Counted from the first letter of the stretch, positions 26,001-35,604 are shown. The stretch: DNA of 64,000 bases from Nostoc sp. UHCC 0702 (GCA_017164015.1 CP071065.1:2322501-2386500); one strand, 5' to 3'. Notes: generated by a model not told the origin, from the sequence alone. A program made the numbers and translations.

Positions 26001-28816
26001 GCATTCTAGCATTACGCAATCAGCGCGATCGCACCTTTGCCCAAATCGCATTGCGAGAAAGTGAAGAACGTCTTTCCCTGGCTTTGGAAGCAGTACACCT
26101 CGGTATTTGGGACTGGAATATTACTACTAATCAAATAATCTGGTCTCTTAGTCATGCCAAAATATTTGGCATCGTTCCTGGTACATTTGATGGCAGCTAT
26201 GAAACCTTTAGATCTTACATCCTGCCAGAGGACTTAGAAAGCTTGGAACAGGCAATAAATGATGCCCACCTGCAACGAACTGACTTTAGTGATGAATTTC
26301 GAGTTGTTTGGCCAGATGGCAGCATTCACTGGATTGAAAGTAAAGGTAAATCTTACTACAATGAAGCAGGCAAGCCTGTGCGGATGCTAGGTACAGTTAG
26401 AGATATTACCACTCGCAAGCAGGCAATAGCAGCTTTACAACAGAGTGAAGCCAGCTATAAACAACTTGTTGAACTCTGTCCAGAAGCAATTTTTATTCAA
26501 AGTGAAGGTAAATTTGTCTTTTTAAACAGTGCTGCTATTAAACTTTTTGGTGCAACAACAACTGAAGAATTACTAGGTAAAAAAGTACTTGACTTTGTAC
26601 ATCCCAATTCTAAAACTTTAGTTAAAGAGCGGAACAAATACCTCAGAGAATTTCAACAACCCGTTCCATTACTGGAAGAACAATGGCTGCGTTTAGATGG
26701 CACAACTATTGATTTGGAAGTAGCCGCAGCACCTTTTATTTACCAGCAAAAATTAGCGGCTCAAGTCGTTGCTCGTGATATTTCTCATCGCAAAAAAACA
26801 GAGATAGCTTTATACAAAGCTAATAATGAATTGGAATTAAGGGTAGCAGAACGTACTGCTGAATTAATTAATGTCAACTGCAAATTGCAGTCAGAATTAG
26901 ATGAACGCCAGCGGACACAAGAAGCACTACGAGTATCTCAATCTCGATTTGAAGGGATTTTAAGTATTGCTGATGATGCAATTATTTCCATTGATGCCAG
27001 CCAAAGCATTACTTTATTTAACCGAGGAGCAGAAAAGATTTTTGGCTATTCTGTCCAAGAAATTCTCGGCAAAGATTTAGGAGTACTTTTACCACAGCGT
27101 TTTTTTCAAGTACATCATCAACATGTGATTGACTTTGGCAAATCCTCAAATTCTGCCCGCAGAATGGGAGAACGGCGTGAAATATTTGGTCGCCGTAAGG
27201 ATGGTACGGAATTCCCGGCGGAGGCTTCCATATCTAAATTAAAGATGGGAAAAGAAACTGTTTATACAGTAATTTTACGTGATATAACTGAGCGCAAGCA
27301 AATTGAGCGAATGAAAGATGAGTTTGTTTCTGTTGTCAGTCATGAACTCCGCACACCGTTGACTTCAATTCACGGTTCTTTAGGAATGTTAGCTAGTGGT
27401 CTGCTACACCCAGACTCAGACCAAGGAAAACGCCTGTTACAAATTGCTACTGATAGTACTGAACGCTTAGTGCGCCTGATTAATGACATCCTAGACATTG
27501 AACGCATCGAGTCGGGCAAAGTGAAAATGGAACGAGAAATCTGCAATCTTGCTGAACTGATTGATTCAGCAGTGAATGTTATGCAGCCCCTCGCCAACAA
27601 AGCGCAAGTGACACTATCTATCTCTAGCCTACCCGTACAGCTTTGGGTTGATCCAGATCGGATTGTGCAAACTTTGACTAACCTACTGAGTAATGCGATT
27701 AAATTTTCCTCTGCGGGGAAAACAGTATGGCTAGCGGCTCAAATAGAAAAAAATGAAATACTACTAACAGTCAAAGACACTGGGCGCGGCATCCCATCTG
27801 ATAAGCTTAAAAGTATTTTTGAGCGCTTTCAACAAGTTGATTCTTCAGATTCACGCGACCACGATGGGACTGGTTTAGGCTTGGCAATTTGCCAAAGCAT
27901 AGTAGAACAACATGGGGGACGCATCTGGGCTGAGAGTACATTAGGTGAAGGTAGCACCTTTTACATGACTCTGCCCATTTTGAGAGTTCTCGCAACCAAC
28001 TCTTCCACTCCCAATTCCCCATTCCCAATTCCCAATTCCCAATTCCCTACCCCCTACTCTCCCCTAGTTCTAGTATGTGACGATGACCCAGTTATTCGCC
28101 TCGAATTGCAAACTTTGTTGGAACAAGGAGGATATCGAGTGGTGACAGTGGCTACAGGTAAGGAAGCGATCGCTTTAGCATCTACCCTACATCCAGATAT
28201 CATTTTACTGGATTTGCTAATGCCTGGAATGAATGGTTGGGAAACAATGGCTGTATTAAAGGAAGCTGCAAAAACTCAAGATATTCCCATTGTGATTTGT
28301 AGTGTTTACAAACCATCTACAAATAGCCAACCAAGTGCAGATTTTGTTGATTGGGTAAGTAAACCAGTCCAAGAAAGCTATTTGTTGCAGTCACTCAAGC
28401 AAGTAGTCGCTAAATACTGCAAACCAGTCCGCATTCTCATTGTTGAAGATGACGACGATTTAGCCGAACTGCTGGTTACTTTGTTTGAAAGGCATGAAAT
28501 TGAAACCTTCTTAGCCAAAACCGGACGAGAAGCCATCCGCTTCAGCCAACAAATTAGCCCTGATTTATTAATTCTTGATTTAATTTTGCCAGAAAGTGAT
28601 GGCTTTGCAGTGGTAGATTGGCTACAGCAGCACAATCATCTTTGTAATATACCTGTAGTAATTTACTCAGCCAAGGATTTGGATGAGTCCGAACGTAATC
28701 GACTCAAATTAGGACATACAGAATTTTTGACTAAAGGACGTGTGACAACCCAAGAATTTGAACAACGAGTTATGGAATTACTTCAGCGAATTACTCACCA
28801 ACAAGGTGGGGAGTAG
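23042..28816 (+). CDS. giant hybrid histidine kinase / response regulator with winged helix and Hpt
   Basis: This 1924-residue multidomain phosphorelay protein reads in order: receiver 1 (Asp51) and OmpR-type winged helix (about 130-228); Hpt (His289 in [10 protein letters not shown]); receiver 2 (Asp407); receiver 3 (Asp532); a repeat-derived linker (about 609-699); PAS (about 703-820); GAF (about 835-990); three PAS (about 1005-1420); HisKA (His1434 in VSHELRTP); HATPase ([18 protein letters not shown]); a second repeat-like linker (about 1652-1675); receiver 4 (Asp1724); receiver 5 (Asp1846). It has no membrane segment, so it probably senses a cytoplasmic signal. A DNA-binding output domain at the N-terminus of a kinase is unusual and would allow relay from His1434 to the winged-helix unit in one chain. 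A single-domain regulator lies downstream. Confidence 0.93.
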   Translation: MKILVVEDDELNAYALTAVLNNQNYAVEVATDGDAAWDLIETYDYDLILLDVMLPGLDGISLCRQIRSRGLQTPILLLTGCDSSHEKAIGLDAGADDYVVKPFEQEELVARVRALLRRGRTTSQPVLEWGNLQLDPSCCEVTYNQDLLSLTPKEYALLELFLRNSRRVFSCSMILEHLWSYEDTPGEEAVRTHIKGLRQKLKSVGAPNDLIETVYGTGYRLKPQSEETADKKQETGATKQKQTLDAITQIWQRFSGRVDEQVKVLEEAATLTKKAFNSDLKAQALREAHTLAGSLGTFGLPEGSKLARKIEQLLKSSKTLTPSETANFQKWVKQLRQEIKAKDKQTASPPATADELPLVLVVDRNPILTEQLTQESAKWGFKVNLATNLDAARNLLYREHPHVVLLDPSFSLHQEDSFSLLAELAQRKPPVPVLVFTEQTDFTSRLQLARQGGHTFLQKPMPTAQVVEAIAQLLQQAPDAEAKILAVDDDPQILALLQTLLSPWGLKAIALNDPRQFWETLETVAPDLLILDVEMPDTNGIELCQVVRNDPRWSELPILFLTVHSDAEMVNQVFSVGADDFVSKPIVGPELVTRIINRLERMKLRRRLAQGGSRGAGEQGGRGALEQGSRGAGGLEQGGEEISPSSPSSPSSPSSPSSPSSPSSPSSPSSPSSPSSPSSPSSPSSPSSPSSPSSPSSPFTPDWHTIFDAEPECVKIIAADGTLLAMNPAGLAMIEVDSAQEVIGKSVYPLIAPEDKDTFRTMNEIVCQGSKATMQFEIISYRGNRLWLETHAVPLWNEQDGSWLQLAITRNITQHKQAEAELRRVNRRLQTLSNCNQVIVRGKVESDLLENICQILVNIGGYRLAWVGFAQNDAEKNIRVVAQAGYEDAYLQSRHLTWSNTVRGQNPTGTAIRTGETSIVQNIFTDRKYEIWQSQANSQGYGSFIALPLKDNGEAFGALNIYATEVDAFDVHEVKLLEELAEDLAYGILALRNQRDRTFAQIALRESEERLSLALEAVHLGIWDWNITTNQIIWSLSHAKIFGIVPGTFDGSYETFRSYILPEDLESLEQAINDAHLQRTDFSDEFRVVWPDGSIHWIESKGKSYYNEAGKPVRMLGTVRDITTRKQAIAALQQSEASYKQLVELCPEAIFIQSEGKFVFLNSAAIKLFGATTTEELLGKKVLDFVHPNSKTLVKERNKYLREFQQPVPLLEEQWLRLDGTTIDLEVAAAPFIYQQKLAAQVVARDISHRKKTEIALYKANNELELRVAERTAELINVNCKLQSELDERQRTQEALRVSQSRFEGILSIADDAIISIDASQSITLFNRGAEKIFGYSVQEILGKDLGVLLPQRFFQVHHQHVIDFGKSSNSARRMGERREIFGRRKDGTEFPAEASISKLKMGKETVYTVILRDITERKQIERMKDEFVSVVSHELRTPLTSIHGSLGMLASGLLHPDSDQGKRLLQIATDSTERLVRLINDILDIERIESGKVKMEREICNLAELIDSAVNVMQPLANKAQVTLSISSLPVQLWVDPDRIVQTLTNLLSNAIKFSSAGKTVWLAAQIEKNEILLTVKDTGRGIPSDKLKSIFERFQQVDSSDSRDHDGTGLGLAICQSIVEQHGGRIWAESTLGEGSTFYMTLPILRVLATNSSTPNSPFPIPNSQFPTPYSPLVLVCDDDPVIRLELQTLLEQGGYRVVTVATGKEAIALASTLHPDIILLDLLMPGMNGWETMAVLKEAAKTQDIPIVICSVYKPSTNSQPSADFVDWVSKPVQESYLLQSLKQVVAKYCKPVRILIVEDDDDLAELLVTLFERHEIETFLAKTGREAIRFSQQISPDLLILDLILPESDGFAVVDWLQQHNHLCNIPVVIYSAKDLDESERNRLKLGHTEFLTKGRVTTQEFEQRVMELLQRITHQQGGE
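24868..24960. repeat. G-rich tandem repeat inside the kinase gene
   Basis: GGGGAGCAG and GGGGGGCAG units are translated as Gly/Ser/Arg/Ala/Gln-rich sequence ([12 protein letters not shown]...) right after receiver 3. The same units occur in intergenic DNA elsewhere in the window (60120-60165). Confidence 0.85.
24970..25137. repeat. nonamer array CCCTCATCC x18 translated as (SSP)18
   Basis: Eighteen copies of a 9-bp unit lie in frame within the kinase gene and encode Ser-Ser-Pro repeats. Two units have a CTC variant. The complementary unit (GGGGGATGA) is a common intergenic repeat in this window (for example 44940-44993). Confidence 0.95.
28003..28062. repeat. CCCAATTCCC repeat inside the kinase gene
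   Basis: AATTCCC-type units are translated as a Pro/Ser/Asn-rich linker ([20 protein letters not shown]) between the HATPase domain and receiver 4. The same units are intergenic at 45000-45055 and 60190-60225. Confidence 0.85.
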
Positions 28817-28949
28817 GTACTACACTTATAACTTAAGTAGCTCAGACTAATTAAACGTAAAATTTCATTACGTAGGCGGAACACAGTGGAACGAAGTAAT
28901 CGCAAAAACTCTATTTTACGGATTTAAAATTACATAGAACAAAGGTTTC

Positions 28950-29112
28950 ATCTCATGTTCGTTTAAACACTTATGATATCTGTGGAGGTCGGTAATTGGG
29001 AATTGGTAATTGGTAATTGGTTTTGAGTATTACCTATTACCCATTACCCATTACCTATTAGCTATTACTAAGCAAACCGACTAGATCGTAAGTAATTAGC
29101 CGAACTTGATAT
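28950..29112. mobile_element. palindromic element A, copy 2
   Basis: It is a near-identical copy of the unit at 20057-20226 (TGTGGAGGTCGGTAATTGGG ... ACCGACTAGATCGTAAGTAA ... CGAACTTGATAT). Its first bases are ATCTCATGTTCG, one change from the consensus end. Confidence 0.8.
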
Positions 29113-29206
29113 CAGCCCTGACCAAATCAGAATCAATACTATTGTTTGATATTCGATACAACAGCTTTGTAATAAAGATATTTAATCAAAAATCTCACAT
29201 CTCAAA

Positions 29207-29617
29207 ATGGTATCAGAACAGGTAGCGGTAATGATAAAAAAGCGAATTCTAGTGGTTGATAACGAGGTGTATATTCAAGAAGTCGCCAAGATTTGCTTGG
29301 AAACGGTAGCAGACTGGGAAGTGGTAACGGCGAGTTCTGGTCAAGAAGGCATAACTCAAGCCGAGGCTTACCAACCAGACGCGATTCTGCTGGATGTAAT
29401 GATGCCAGATATGGATGGGATCACTACCTTTGAGAAACTACAAGCAAATCCAGCAACAAAAGGAATTCCAGTGATTTTGTTAACCGCCAAAGTTCAAGCT
29501 TCTGACCGTCGCCGCTATGCTCAACTGGGAATGAAAGCTGCGATCGCTAAACCTTTCAATCCGCTAGAATTAGCTAATCAGGTGGCTACAGCCTTAGGTT
29601 GGAACCAAGAAAATTAG
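29207..29617 (+). CDS. single-domain response regulator
   Basis: This 136-residue CheY-like receiver has acidic VVDNEV, phospho-acceptor Asp in AILLDVMMPDMDG, Thr in LLTAKVQ and Lys in AIAKPFNP. There is no output domain. The start is either ATG 29207 or the internal ATG at 29231 (MIKKRILVVD), which would match the usual receiver start better. It lies about 390 bp after the giant kinase on the same strand, with a palindromic element between, and is a likely diffusible partner in the phosphorelay. Confidence 0.9.
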   Translation: MVSEQVAVMIKKRILVVDNEVYIQEVAKICLETVADWEVVTASSGQEGITQAEAYQPDAILLDVMMPDMDGITTFEKLQANPATKGIPVILLTAKVQASDRRRYAQLGMKAAIAKPFNPLELANQVATALGWNQEN

Positions 29618-29657
29618 CAAATCACTTCGGGAGATAAAAGTAAGGAGTTAGGAGTTA

Positions 29658-29712
29658 TTTCCCCCCCATCCCCCTCATCCCCCTCATCCCCCTCATCCCC
29701 CCCATCCCTCAT
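29658..29712. repeat. CCCCCTCAT nonamer array
   Basis: About five copies of the same nonamer that forms the (SSP)18 linker of the kinase lie here between two converging genes. The array runs into the stop codon region of the minus-strand gene. Confidence 0.85.
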
Positions 29713-30068
29713 TCCCCAGGCAAAATGTCATTGATGTTGATTATCCACGGGATACCTTGATTTACTGGAGAACTAATACTAATTTTGGCTTGGTTGGCAA
29801 AGCGTTTTAACTTGCTGGCCAAGTGAGGAACGGTTGTCATGATATGCTGATAGCTTTCGATATCATGACAAATCATAACTAACATGAGAATGCCACTATT
29901 GACTTTGAAATACCAGTGGCAACTAGATAACAGAATGCGTACTATGCGATCGCACGCTAAGTAAAATCTTCTTTTAATTACTTCTTCGAGTTGGCTAAGT
30001 AGTATTTCACTCATTAGCCTTGTTTTATGTGTAGGTAAATCATCAGGAGATAGGTATGGTTGTTTCAT
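29709..30068 (-). CDS. hypothetical protein
   Basis: These 119 residues have mixed alpha/beta character with a Cys/Trp-containing centre (ILLSSCHWYFKVNSGILMLVMICHD). No family was recognised, and there is no signal peptide or clear membrane helix. The middle segment resembles a domain that presents a compact beta-sheet. The final codons (GE-stop) are made from the adjoining CCCCAGG/ATTCCCC repeat, so the original end may be altered. A HIP1 site lies in the frame. Confidence 0.6.
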   Translation of the reverse strand: MKQPYLSPDDLPTHKTRLMSEILLSQLEEVIKRRFYLACDRIVRILLSSCHWYFKVNSGILMLVMICHDIESYQHIMTTVPHLASKLKRFANQAKISISSPVNQGIPWIININDILPGE

Positions 30069-30568
30069 AGTATTTCACCCTTGTTATTGACTGATGATTG
30101 ATGACTGATGACTTTTGAGTCGATTCAAGACGCAAGTTTTATGCCAAATAGCTGATTAATCTGAGTGAATTTGTGAATTACATCAGATTGTTAGTAAGTC
30201 TCATGTGAGATTTGTTCACTCCTATAGGACTTTTTATATAATTGATATTGGATTTTCTCTCATTTTCCTCAGAATTCTTTAGCAATTAGTCTATAAAAAT
30301 AAATAATTTGTAGCTCTTCTTAAAAGAGTTTGGGTTCCACAACGGTATCGTAGTGTTACGCAAAAAGAAACGCATCGAACAATTGGAAAATCGTCAGTAA
30401 AAGCGATCGCTGAGGGGAATAAACCATAATTGGGTTTTTATCCCTCACGCCATTTGCACGCGGCTGTCGGCGAACCGGAATCATTAGATCATAAATTTGA
30501 TTTGTAGCCCTTCTTTATATAGATAGGGCTACAAATTATTGTTACGCACAAGCCGCTATTGGGAATTG
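30069..30568. other. intergenic with two hairpins, no gene
   Basis: An imperfect hairpin GAGGGGAATAAACC / GGGTTTTTATCCCTC lies near 30411-30450. A 12-bp perfect stem ATTTGTAGCCCT / AGGGCTACAAAT is at 30500-30536. No ORF longer than a few dozen codons shows coding character. Confidence 0.5.
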
Positions 30569-30662
30569 ATATCATGTCTGCTAAATTACTTGTGATATGT
30601 CCGCAGCGAGCAAAACGAAGTGTAGCGTTCGCAATTGACTTCTAATCAACTAGACATGATAT
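30569..30662. mobile_element. palindromic element B (94 bp)
   Basis: It has perfect 11-bp ends ATATCATGTCT / AGACATGATAT, with further pairing CTAAATTA / CTAATCAAC inside. The core carries a GCAGCGAGC...GTAGCGTTCGC segment. It shares its terminal bases with elements A and C. Confidence 0.75.
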
Positions 30663-30699
30663 GAAATTACGGATTTATATTCTAAAAAATATCCCAAAT

Positions 30700-30815
30700 T
30701 TTCTTGTGGGATGGAGAGAAGTTGCGTGCGGGGGTTCCCCCCCGCCCTTGCAAACTTCGGGGTGTCCTCACCCGTCCTTTGCATTTAGGGCAGGATGTCC
30801 ACGCCACAATTGAGG
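30700..30815. repeat. GC-rich repeat family D, copy 1 (with inserted palindrome)
   Basis: TTCTTGTGGGATGG ... GGGGTGTCCTCACCCGTCC ... GGGCAGGATGTCCACGCCACAA. Related units lie at 46977-47040 and 56162-56200. A GCGGGGGTTCCCCCCCGC hairpin is embedded. Confidence 0.6.
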
Positions 30816-30818
30816 ATC

Positions 30819-30930
30819 ATATCAAGTCCGGTTAATTAATTAGTTCTGATTCCCACAGTCATTGTACCCCACCCCTAACCCCTCCCCGTGAACGGGGAGG
30901 GGAAACAAAGCGTAGCTTTGGTGGGGTTCT
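30819..30930. mobile_element. palindromic element C, copy 1 (truncated)
   Basis: It starts ATATCAAGTCCGGTTAATTA and continues CCCACAGTCATTGTACCCCAC and CCCTCCCCGTGAACGGGGAG to GCTTTGGTGGGGTTCTT, then breaks off into a gene fragment. It matches elements at 44511-44702 and 57395-57580. Confidence 0.75.
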
Positions 30931-30931
30931 T

Positions 30932-31267
30932 AAGCGTTTCTGTCAAACTATCCACCTCACCTGCATCGACACTAGCAAGTTTATTGACCCTAATAACCCA
31001 GCATCTAAAATTTACACTGAAATCGTCAAAGCTGGCTGTCCCAAGTGCGAAGATGGCACACCAAAGACTATGGCGGAACTGCAAACTTATTGGGACTTGC
31101 TGGAAACTGATAAACGTGTGGTTTTAGTGTTTTATCAAGGTATGGGTTCACAATCAGAAAAATTAAGCGATCGCTTTCTCCACGACCTCAGCAAATTTAA
31201 CATAGCTATTTGTGTCAACGGTAACTAAGCAATCGATGATATTTTAAACTGGGTGCGGAGTCTGTAA
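30932..31267 (+). pseudogene. C-terminal fragment of an unidentified protein
   Basis: One frame reads LTCIDTSKFIDPNNPASKIY, then TEIVKAGCPKCEDGTPKTMA and ELQTYWDLLETDKRVVLVFY up to FNIAICVNGN. An in-frame TAA at 31226 is followed by AIDDILNWVRSL and a second stop. The upstream codons come from element C, so the front of the gene has been replaced. It has a CPKC motif but no family I recognise. One nonsense change plus the lost 5' end make it a pseudogene. Confidence 0.55.
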
Positions 31268-31456
31268 GGATATAGGATTTTGGATTATGAATCAATCTGT
31301 TGCAAACATTTAAAATTGGTATAAATAAAATCATCACACCCTCTGCAATTGCGATCGCGCTTAGTATCCAAAAAAGCCCTTTTCAACTAATTGAACTACA
31401 CTACTCCCCGTATCAACTGTAGTTTAAATATTTTAAAACTGCTGGAAATTGCCATG

Positions 31457-31660
31457 ATATCATGTCCATTTAAACACTTATGATACCTGTGGGGGTTGGT
31501 AATGGGTAATGGGTAATGGGTAATAGTAAAAAACAATCACCCTTCGGGTTCGCCAGTCGCTCATGGGGGAAACCCCCAAGACCGCGCTGGCTCACCAATT
31601 ACCAATTACCTATTACCAGGCAAACCGACTATATCGTAAGTAATTAGCCGAACTTGATAT
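31457..31660. mobile_element. palindromic element A, copy 3 (carries a nested module)
   Basis: Ends are ATATCATGTCCA and CGAACTTGATAT, with the same flanking arms as the other copies. Its GGTAATG array is interrupted by a foreign module (GGGGGAAACCCCCAAGACCG near 31567) that also occurs in the element inside the NRPS gene. The last two bases overlap the ATG of the cupin gene. Confidence 0.8.
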
Positions 31661-32033
31661 GAAGGTTATTGAATTCTCACGCGAACATGCAAAACTAATT
31701 ACACAGTTTGAAACTGTATCTGCTTCCAGTGTGCATATTGGTGATGGTGTAGGTGAGGCTCATGTGTACTGTATCTACTTTGAGCCTAATAGTGCGATTG
31801 GCAGACATCAAGCAGGATATGGTCAATTATTCTTGGTGATTAGCGGTGAAGGTTGGGCATCTGGTGAAGACAATCATCGCGTGCAACTATCAGCAGGTCA
31901 AGGTGCTTACTTTGAGCGAGGAGAATTTCACTCTAAAGGTAGCGATACGGGGATGACCGTTATCATGGTACAAGTAAGTGACATCAATCCCCAAACAATA
32001 CATATCATATCATGTCCGTTTAAACACTTATGA
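31659..32033 (+). CDS. cupin-domain protein bounded by element A copies
   Basis: This 124-residue single cupin has motif 1-like AIGRHQAGYGQLFLVISGEG and motif 2-like VQLSAGQGAYFERGEFHSKG. The metal-ligand His residues are partly kept (RHQ, EFHSKG). The function is unassigned; small cupins bind metals or small ligands. The ATG is formed at the very end of element A copy 3 (TTGATATG), and the last seven codons plus TGA (SCPFKHL-stop) are read from element A copy 4. Both ends of the gene have therefore been captured by the same repeat. There is no ribosome site of its own. Confidence 0.8.
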   Translation: MKVIEFSREHAKLITQFETVSASSVHIGDGVGEAHVYCIYFEPNSAIGRHQAGYGQLFLVISGEGWASGEDNHRVQLSAGQGAYFERGEFHSKGSDTGMTVIMVQVSDINPQTIHIISCPFKHL

Positions 32034-32169
32034 TATCTGTGGAGGTCGGTAATTGGGAATTGGTAATTGGTAATTGGTAATTGGTTTTGAGTATTACCTA
32101 TTACCCATTACCCATTACCTATTACCAAGCAAACCGACTATATCGTAAGTAATTAGCCGAACTTGATAT
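32007..32169. mobile_element. palindromic element A, copy 4
   Basis: ATATCATGTCCGTTTAAACA ... CGAACTTGATAT with internal GGTAATTGG / ATTACCCATT arrays, nearly identical to copies 1 and 2. It contains the stop codon of the cupin gene. Confidence 0.85.
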
Positions 32170-32202
32170 CACACCACAACCAGCAACCTAACAATAAAAA
32201 CT

Positions 32203-32264
32203 CTTTGTGTCTTAGTGTCTTTGTGGTTTAAGATTTTTTACCACTAAGACACAAAGGCACAAAG
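32203..32264. repeat. CTTTGTGTCTTAGTG palindromic repeat (family E), copy 1
   Basis: CTTTGTGTCTTAGTGTCTTT faces ACCACTAAGACACAAAGGCA around an A/T loop. A tighter version of the same palindrome is at 48430-48466. Confidence 0.75.
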
Positions 32265-32359
32265 TTTGAAAATGGATTGTCCCAAAGCTGAACCAATAAC
32301 TCTTGCACAATCGAAAATCCCAAATCTAAAATCCAAAATAAATATGTGGAGTTTTCAAT

Positions 32360-33322
32360 ATGTCTAATGATGCACTGACTCAGCCGGAATTATTAGATAA
32401 TAAACCTGATAAACAGTACAATGCCCGCCAGATTCTCAGTGTACAAGAATTAAATACTTTCAACGATCGCTCTAACTCCAAAGGACTAATTCATTTAATT
32501 GGACATCTCACTATCATCGGATGCAGCGGCTACCTGTGGGCGACAAACTGGGGCAATTGGTTAATAGCAATACCAGCACTGCTAGTCTACGGCTTCGGTT
32601 TAGCTGCGATGTTTGCACCGATGCATGAAGGTGTTCACAGAACTCCTTTTGCTAACAATAATTTAAATGATGCTGTGGCTTGGTGTGCGGGATTACTCTC
32701 TTTTTACAACAGCACATTTTATCGTCATTACCACAAATGGCATCATCTTTATACTAGAGTTCCTGGTAAAGACCCGGAACTCACCGACTTGACACCGCAC
32801 AACTTGGGGGAATATTTGTTAGTGCTTAGCGGTTTACCTTGGTGGGTGGACAAGATACGCGGACATGTCGGCATTGCCCTTGGTCAAGTTGACGATTACC
32901 CATTTATACCAGAAACAGCAAGAGTAGAAGTGATTCGCTCGACTCGCTGGCAATTGGGTATTTATGCAGGAGCGATCGCAGTTTCCATTGCAGTGAGTCA
33001 GCCTTGGTTTATACTTTACTGGCTACTGCCACTGTTTGTAGGTCAACCGATTCTGCGTTTTCTTCTCCTAGCGGAACACACAGGTTGCTCTCTTGACGCT
33101 AACCTGCTGACAAATACCCGTGTCACCCTGACGCTTTGGCCTGTACAGTTTCTCATGTGGAATATGTCATTTCATGCAGTACACCATTTGTACCCTTCAA
33201 TTCCATTCCACACACTGCCAAAAGCTTATGAAAAGTTGAGTTCACACTTTACCCACGTTGATCCTGGCTACATCAAAGTCAACCGTGATATTCTGGCTCA
33301 ATTGGGACAGTTAGAAGGGTAG
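32360..33322 (+). CDS. fatty acid desaturase / hydroxylase family membrane enzyme
   Basis: This 320-residue protein has the di-iron histidine boxes HEGVH (about residue 97), HYHKWHH (about 131) and HAVHHLYPSIPFH (about 274), plus an EHTGC site near 236. Four hydrophobic segments are placed as in membrane desaturases and carotenoid hydroxylases. It would use O2 and reduced ferredoxin to desaturate or hydroxylate an acyl chain or related lipid. It lies about 1 kb before the MFS exporter of the biosynthetic cluster and on the opposite strand. It may tailor that cluster's fatty chain, but membership is inference. Alternatives are general lipid desaturation or a CrtR/CrtW-like role. Confidence 0.85.
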   Translation: MSNDALTQPELLDNKPDKQYNARQILSVQELNTFNDRSNSKGLIHLIGHLTIIGCSGYLWATNWGNWLIAIPALLVYGFGLAAMFAPMHEGVHRTPFANNNLNDAVAWCAGLLSFYNSTFYRHYHKWHHLYTRVPGKDPELTDLTPHNLGEYLLVLSGLPWWVDKIRGHVGIALGQVDDYPFIPETARVEVIRSTRWQLGIYAGAIAVSIAVSQPWFILYWLLPLFVGQPILRFLLLAEHTGCSLDANLLTNTRVTLTLWPVQFLMWNMSFHAVHHLYPSIPFHTLPKAYEKLSSHFTHVDPGYIKVNRDILAQLGQLEG

Positions 33323-34033
33323 GGAGATGAAGGGATGGGTGCTTCTTGCCCTCGCCCTTCATTCGTTACTCTTGAGTTACAGATGTTAGATATAATGTGC
33401 GTGAAGTCAGTCAGGCGATCGCCTTGTGTTGACCTCATGTTTTGATAGGCTCAGAAGTAACTATCTTGAGTTATTTGGTTTTGCGGGTGGGATAGGCGTG
33501 TCAACACTTAAAGGCGAACTTTTAAAAGCTTTCGGATATTTTTGAGCATGATGAAATATCAATATATATAATGTTGAAAATTTTCATAAAGTTTCTGTAA
33601 AGCGTAAATAGGGATAAACAAAAAAGTTGTTTGGATAATTTATATAAATAGCTGATGCATTAATAATTATATTTTTTAATTCCAGATATTTTTTTTGGGA
33701 ACATAAAATTCTTAGCAGATAAATCAACTATATATTGATACTTAACTTAACAAATATCAGCCTTTTCACTAGAAAAAATCACACATTATCCGCAAAAGAT
33801 ACTTTTTTTAATTATTAATAATAATCTTTCAAAAAAGAATATTAGATACATTTAATTACAAATTCAAGATTTAGTAAAGTAATGTATTTCTCATTCTCTT
33901 CATGGTAATAAAACTACTAATATACAGTTAAAACTAACTTATTTAGCTGCAAAGGTGAACCTCGAAAATTACATAAGTAAAAACAAGAGCTAAAAAATTA
34001 GAAAAGTTTTTTTAATAAAAACCGGAGAAAATA
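33323..34033. other. AT-rich intergenic region
   Basis: About 710 bp, very AT-rich from 33540 on. No ORF or structured RNA was recognised. It probably contains the promoter of the RTX-like remnant at its right end. Confidence 0.5.
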
Positions 34034-34237
34034 ATGGCAACTATCATTGGAATTGATCAACCAGAAACCTTGATTGGCACAATTTATAATGACCTAATTA
34101 AAGGCTTGGGGGGTGATGACACACTGTATGGAGATAGTGGCAATGACACATTAGATGGTGGCACTGGCAATGCACCTATAAGCCATACTTTAACTAGAGG
34201 GATAGGGAGATGGGGGGATGAGGGGGAAAATAACTAA
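34034..34237 (+). pseudogene. truncated RTX (calcium-binding repeat) protein
   Basis: The start MATIIGIDQPETLIGTIYND is followed by GGDDTLYGDSGNDTLDGGTG, two nonapeptide GGxGxDxLx-type calcium repeats. After GTGN the frame runs into APISHTLTRGIGRWGDEGEN, which is translated G-rich tandem repeat, and stops. RTX proteins are normally hundreds of residues long with a C-terminal secretion signal, so the rest was lost when the repeat DNA arrived. A GGAG site precedes the ATG. Confidence 0.75.
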
Positions 34238-34285
34238 ACAAATTCCCAATGCCCCATGCCCCATGCCCAATGCCCCATTCCCAAA
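34196..34285. repeat. GGGAGATGGGGGGATGAGGG and CCCCATGCCCAATG repeats
   Basis: G-rich nonamer-type units are followed by CCCCATGCCC units. This is the same two-part arrangement seen at 36495-36806, 44928-45060 and 60120-60228. Confidence 0.8.
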
Positions 34286-34290
34286 TTCTA

Positions 34291-35604
34291 TTACTTAGTC
34301 AAAACTATATCCGGGATTTCTTTTTCTACTGTCCGCAGAGGTCTATATAAATAACCAGAAATTGTAACTATAACAGTAATTATTCCTAGAACTATAAATA
34401 ATAAGCCAATGCCACGCCCGCTTCCAACACCAACAATCCTGCCGACACTGCTTGCAAGTAGACCTTCCTTAGCCAACAGTGGCTCAAATACATAGTCAGC
34501 TAGCGGCCCAGCCAAAACATAAGCGAGTGGAAAGGATGACCAGGCAATCATCCGGCGCGCAGCAAAGACCCGTCCTTGAATCTCTGGCGCTACTTTGCTC
34601 TGCCAAATTGCTTGGCTAGAAGCAGTAATAATTGGCACACTAAAAAAAACGCCAAAGGCGGCGACTGCAATTAATGGTATAGAAGGACGCAACCCCAACA
34701 AGATGATGCAAACTCCTTGTAGGAGTCCAAAGCAGAACATGCCATAGACGCGCTTCTTGGGGCCTCCCCACACGCTCATGACAATACTACCGATGAACAT
34801 ACCACTACCACCAGTGGACAAGACATTACCAAGTACTGCGGGTGAAGCAAAAGCCAAGAGCATTGGTGTCACTAGTACAGTACCCATTCCCAAGACAAAA
34901 TTGCCGAGGGCAAAAAACAGTAATAGCGCTAGCAGTCCTGGGTGAGCAAGAATGTAATTCCAACCATAGATAGTTTCTTGAAACAGTGAAGCTTTCTTTG
35001 CACGGTCTTTAATATCTGCAACTTCGGGAAACTGGATAAACAATAATGTAACTACGGCGAAGAGGTAGGAAGCAAAATCAATTAAAAGCACGCCCTGAAT
35101 GTGCAGTGTCAAAACCAGTAACCCAGCTAGTGCTGGCGCAAAAACCCGTGCAGATGCTTCCCCAATTTGTACCATGCCGCTGGCACGGCCTAAGTGCCGT
35201 TTCGGCACAAGCAAGGTGATAGCCGCAGAAGCAGCGAGATACTGCAAGCTACTGCAAACCGAAATCACGGACATGCCAATGTAAATATGCCAGATGTTAA
35301 GCCTGTCGGTTAACGATAGCAGTGCTAGAAACAAAGTAGCTAAACCTCCGCCACAGCTACTAAGTATCATTATCCAGCGTCGTTCAGCGCGGTCTACGAA
35401 AGCACCAGCGATGGGTGATAGTAATATCCCAGGCAATGCAGTAAACAAAGAAACCAGCCCCAGCAGTGTTGTGGATGCTGTTTGTTGGTAAACCCAAACA
35501 CCCAAGGCGAAGCCTGTAAGTCCTGAGCCGAAAAGTGAGATGATCTGTCCTAACCAAATAATGATGAAGACTTGTAGTTTCGGGATTGTAGTAGTTTTTG
35601 CCAT
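34291..35604 (-). CDS. MFS transporter, EntS/MFS_3-like exporter
   Basis: This 437-residue protein has 12 predicted helices. The start FIIIWLGQIISLFGSGLTGFALGVWVYQ and loop SPIAGAFVDRAERRWIM (motif A-like D-R-x-x-R-R) are typical of MFS_3 exporters, which often sit with NRPS/PKS clusters and export siderophores or peptides. It lies at the left edge of the NRPS/FAAL cluster and is transcribed away from the hydroxylase gene, so the product of the cluster is a likely cargo. Length is normal and the frame intact. Confidence 0.9.
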   Translation of the reverse strand: MAKTTTIPKLQVFIIIWLGQIISLFGSGLTGFALGVWVYQQTASTTLLGLVSLFTALPGILLSPIAGAFVDRAERRWIMILSSCGGGLATLFLALLSLTDRLNIWHIYIGMSVISVCSSLQYLAASAAITLLVPKRHLGRASGMVQIGEASARVFAPALAGLLVLTLHIQGVLLIDFASYLFAVVTLLFIQFPEVADIKDRAKKASLFQETIYGWNYILAHPGLLALLLFFALGNFVLGMGTVLVTPMLLAFASPAVLGNVLSTGGSGMFIGSIVMSVWGGPKKRVYGMFCFGLLQGVCIILLGLRPSIPLIAVAAFGVFFSVPIITASSQAIWQSKVAPEIQGRVFAARRMIAWSSFPLAYVLAGPLADYVFEPLLAKEGLLASSVGRIVGVGSGRGIGLLFIVLGIITVIVTISGYLYRPLRTVEKEIPDIVLTK

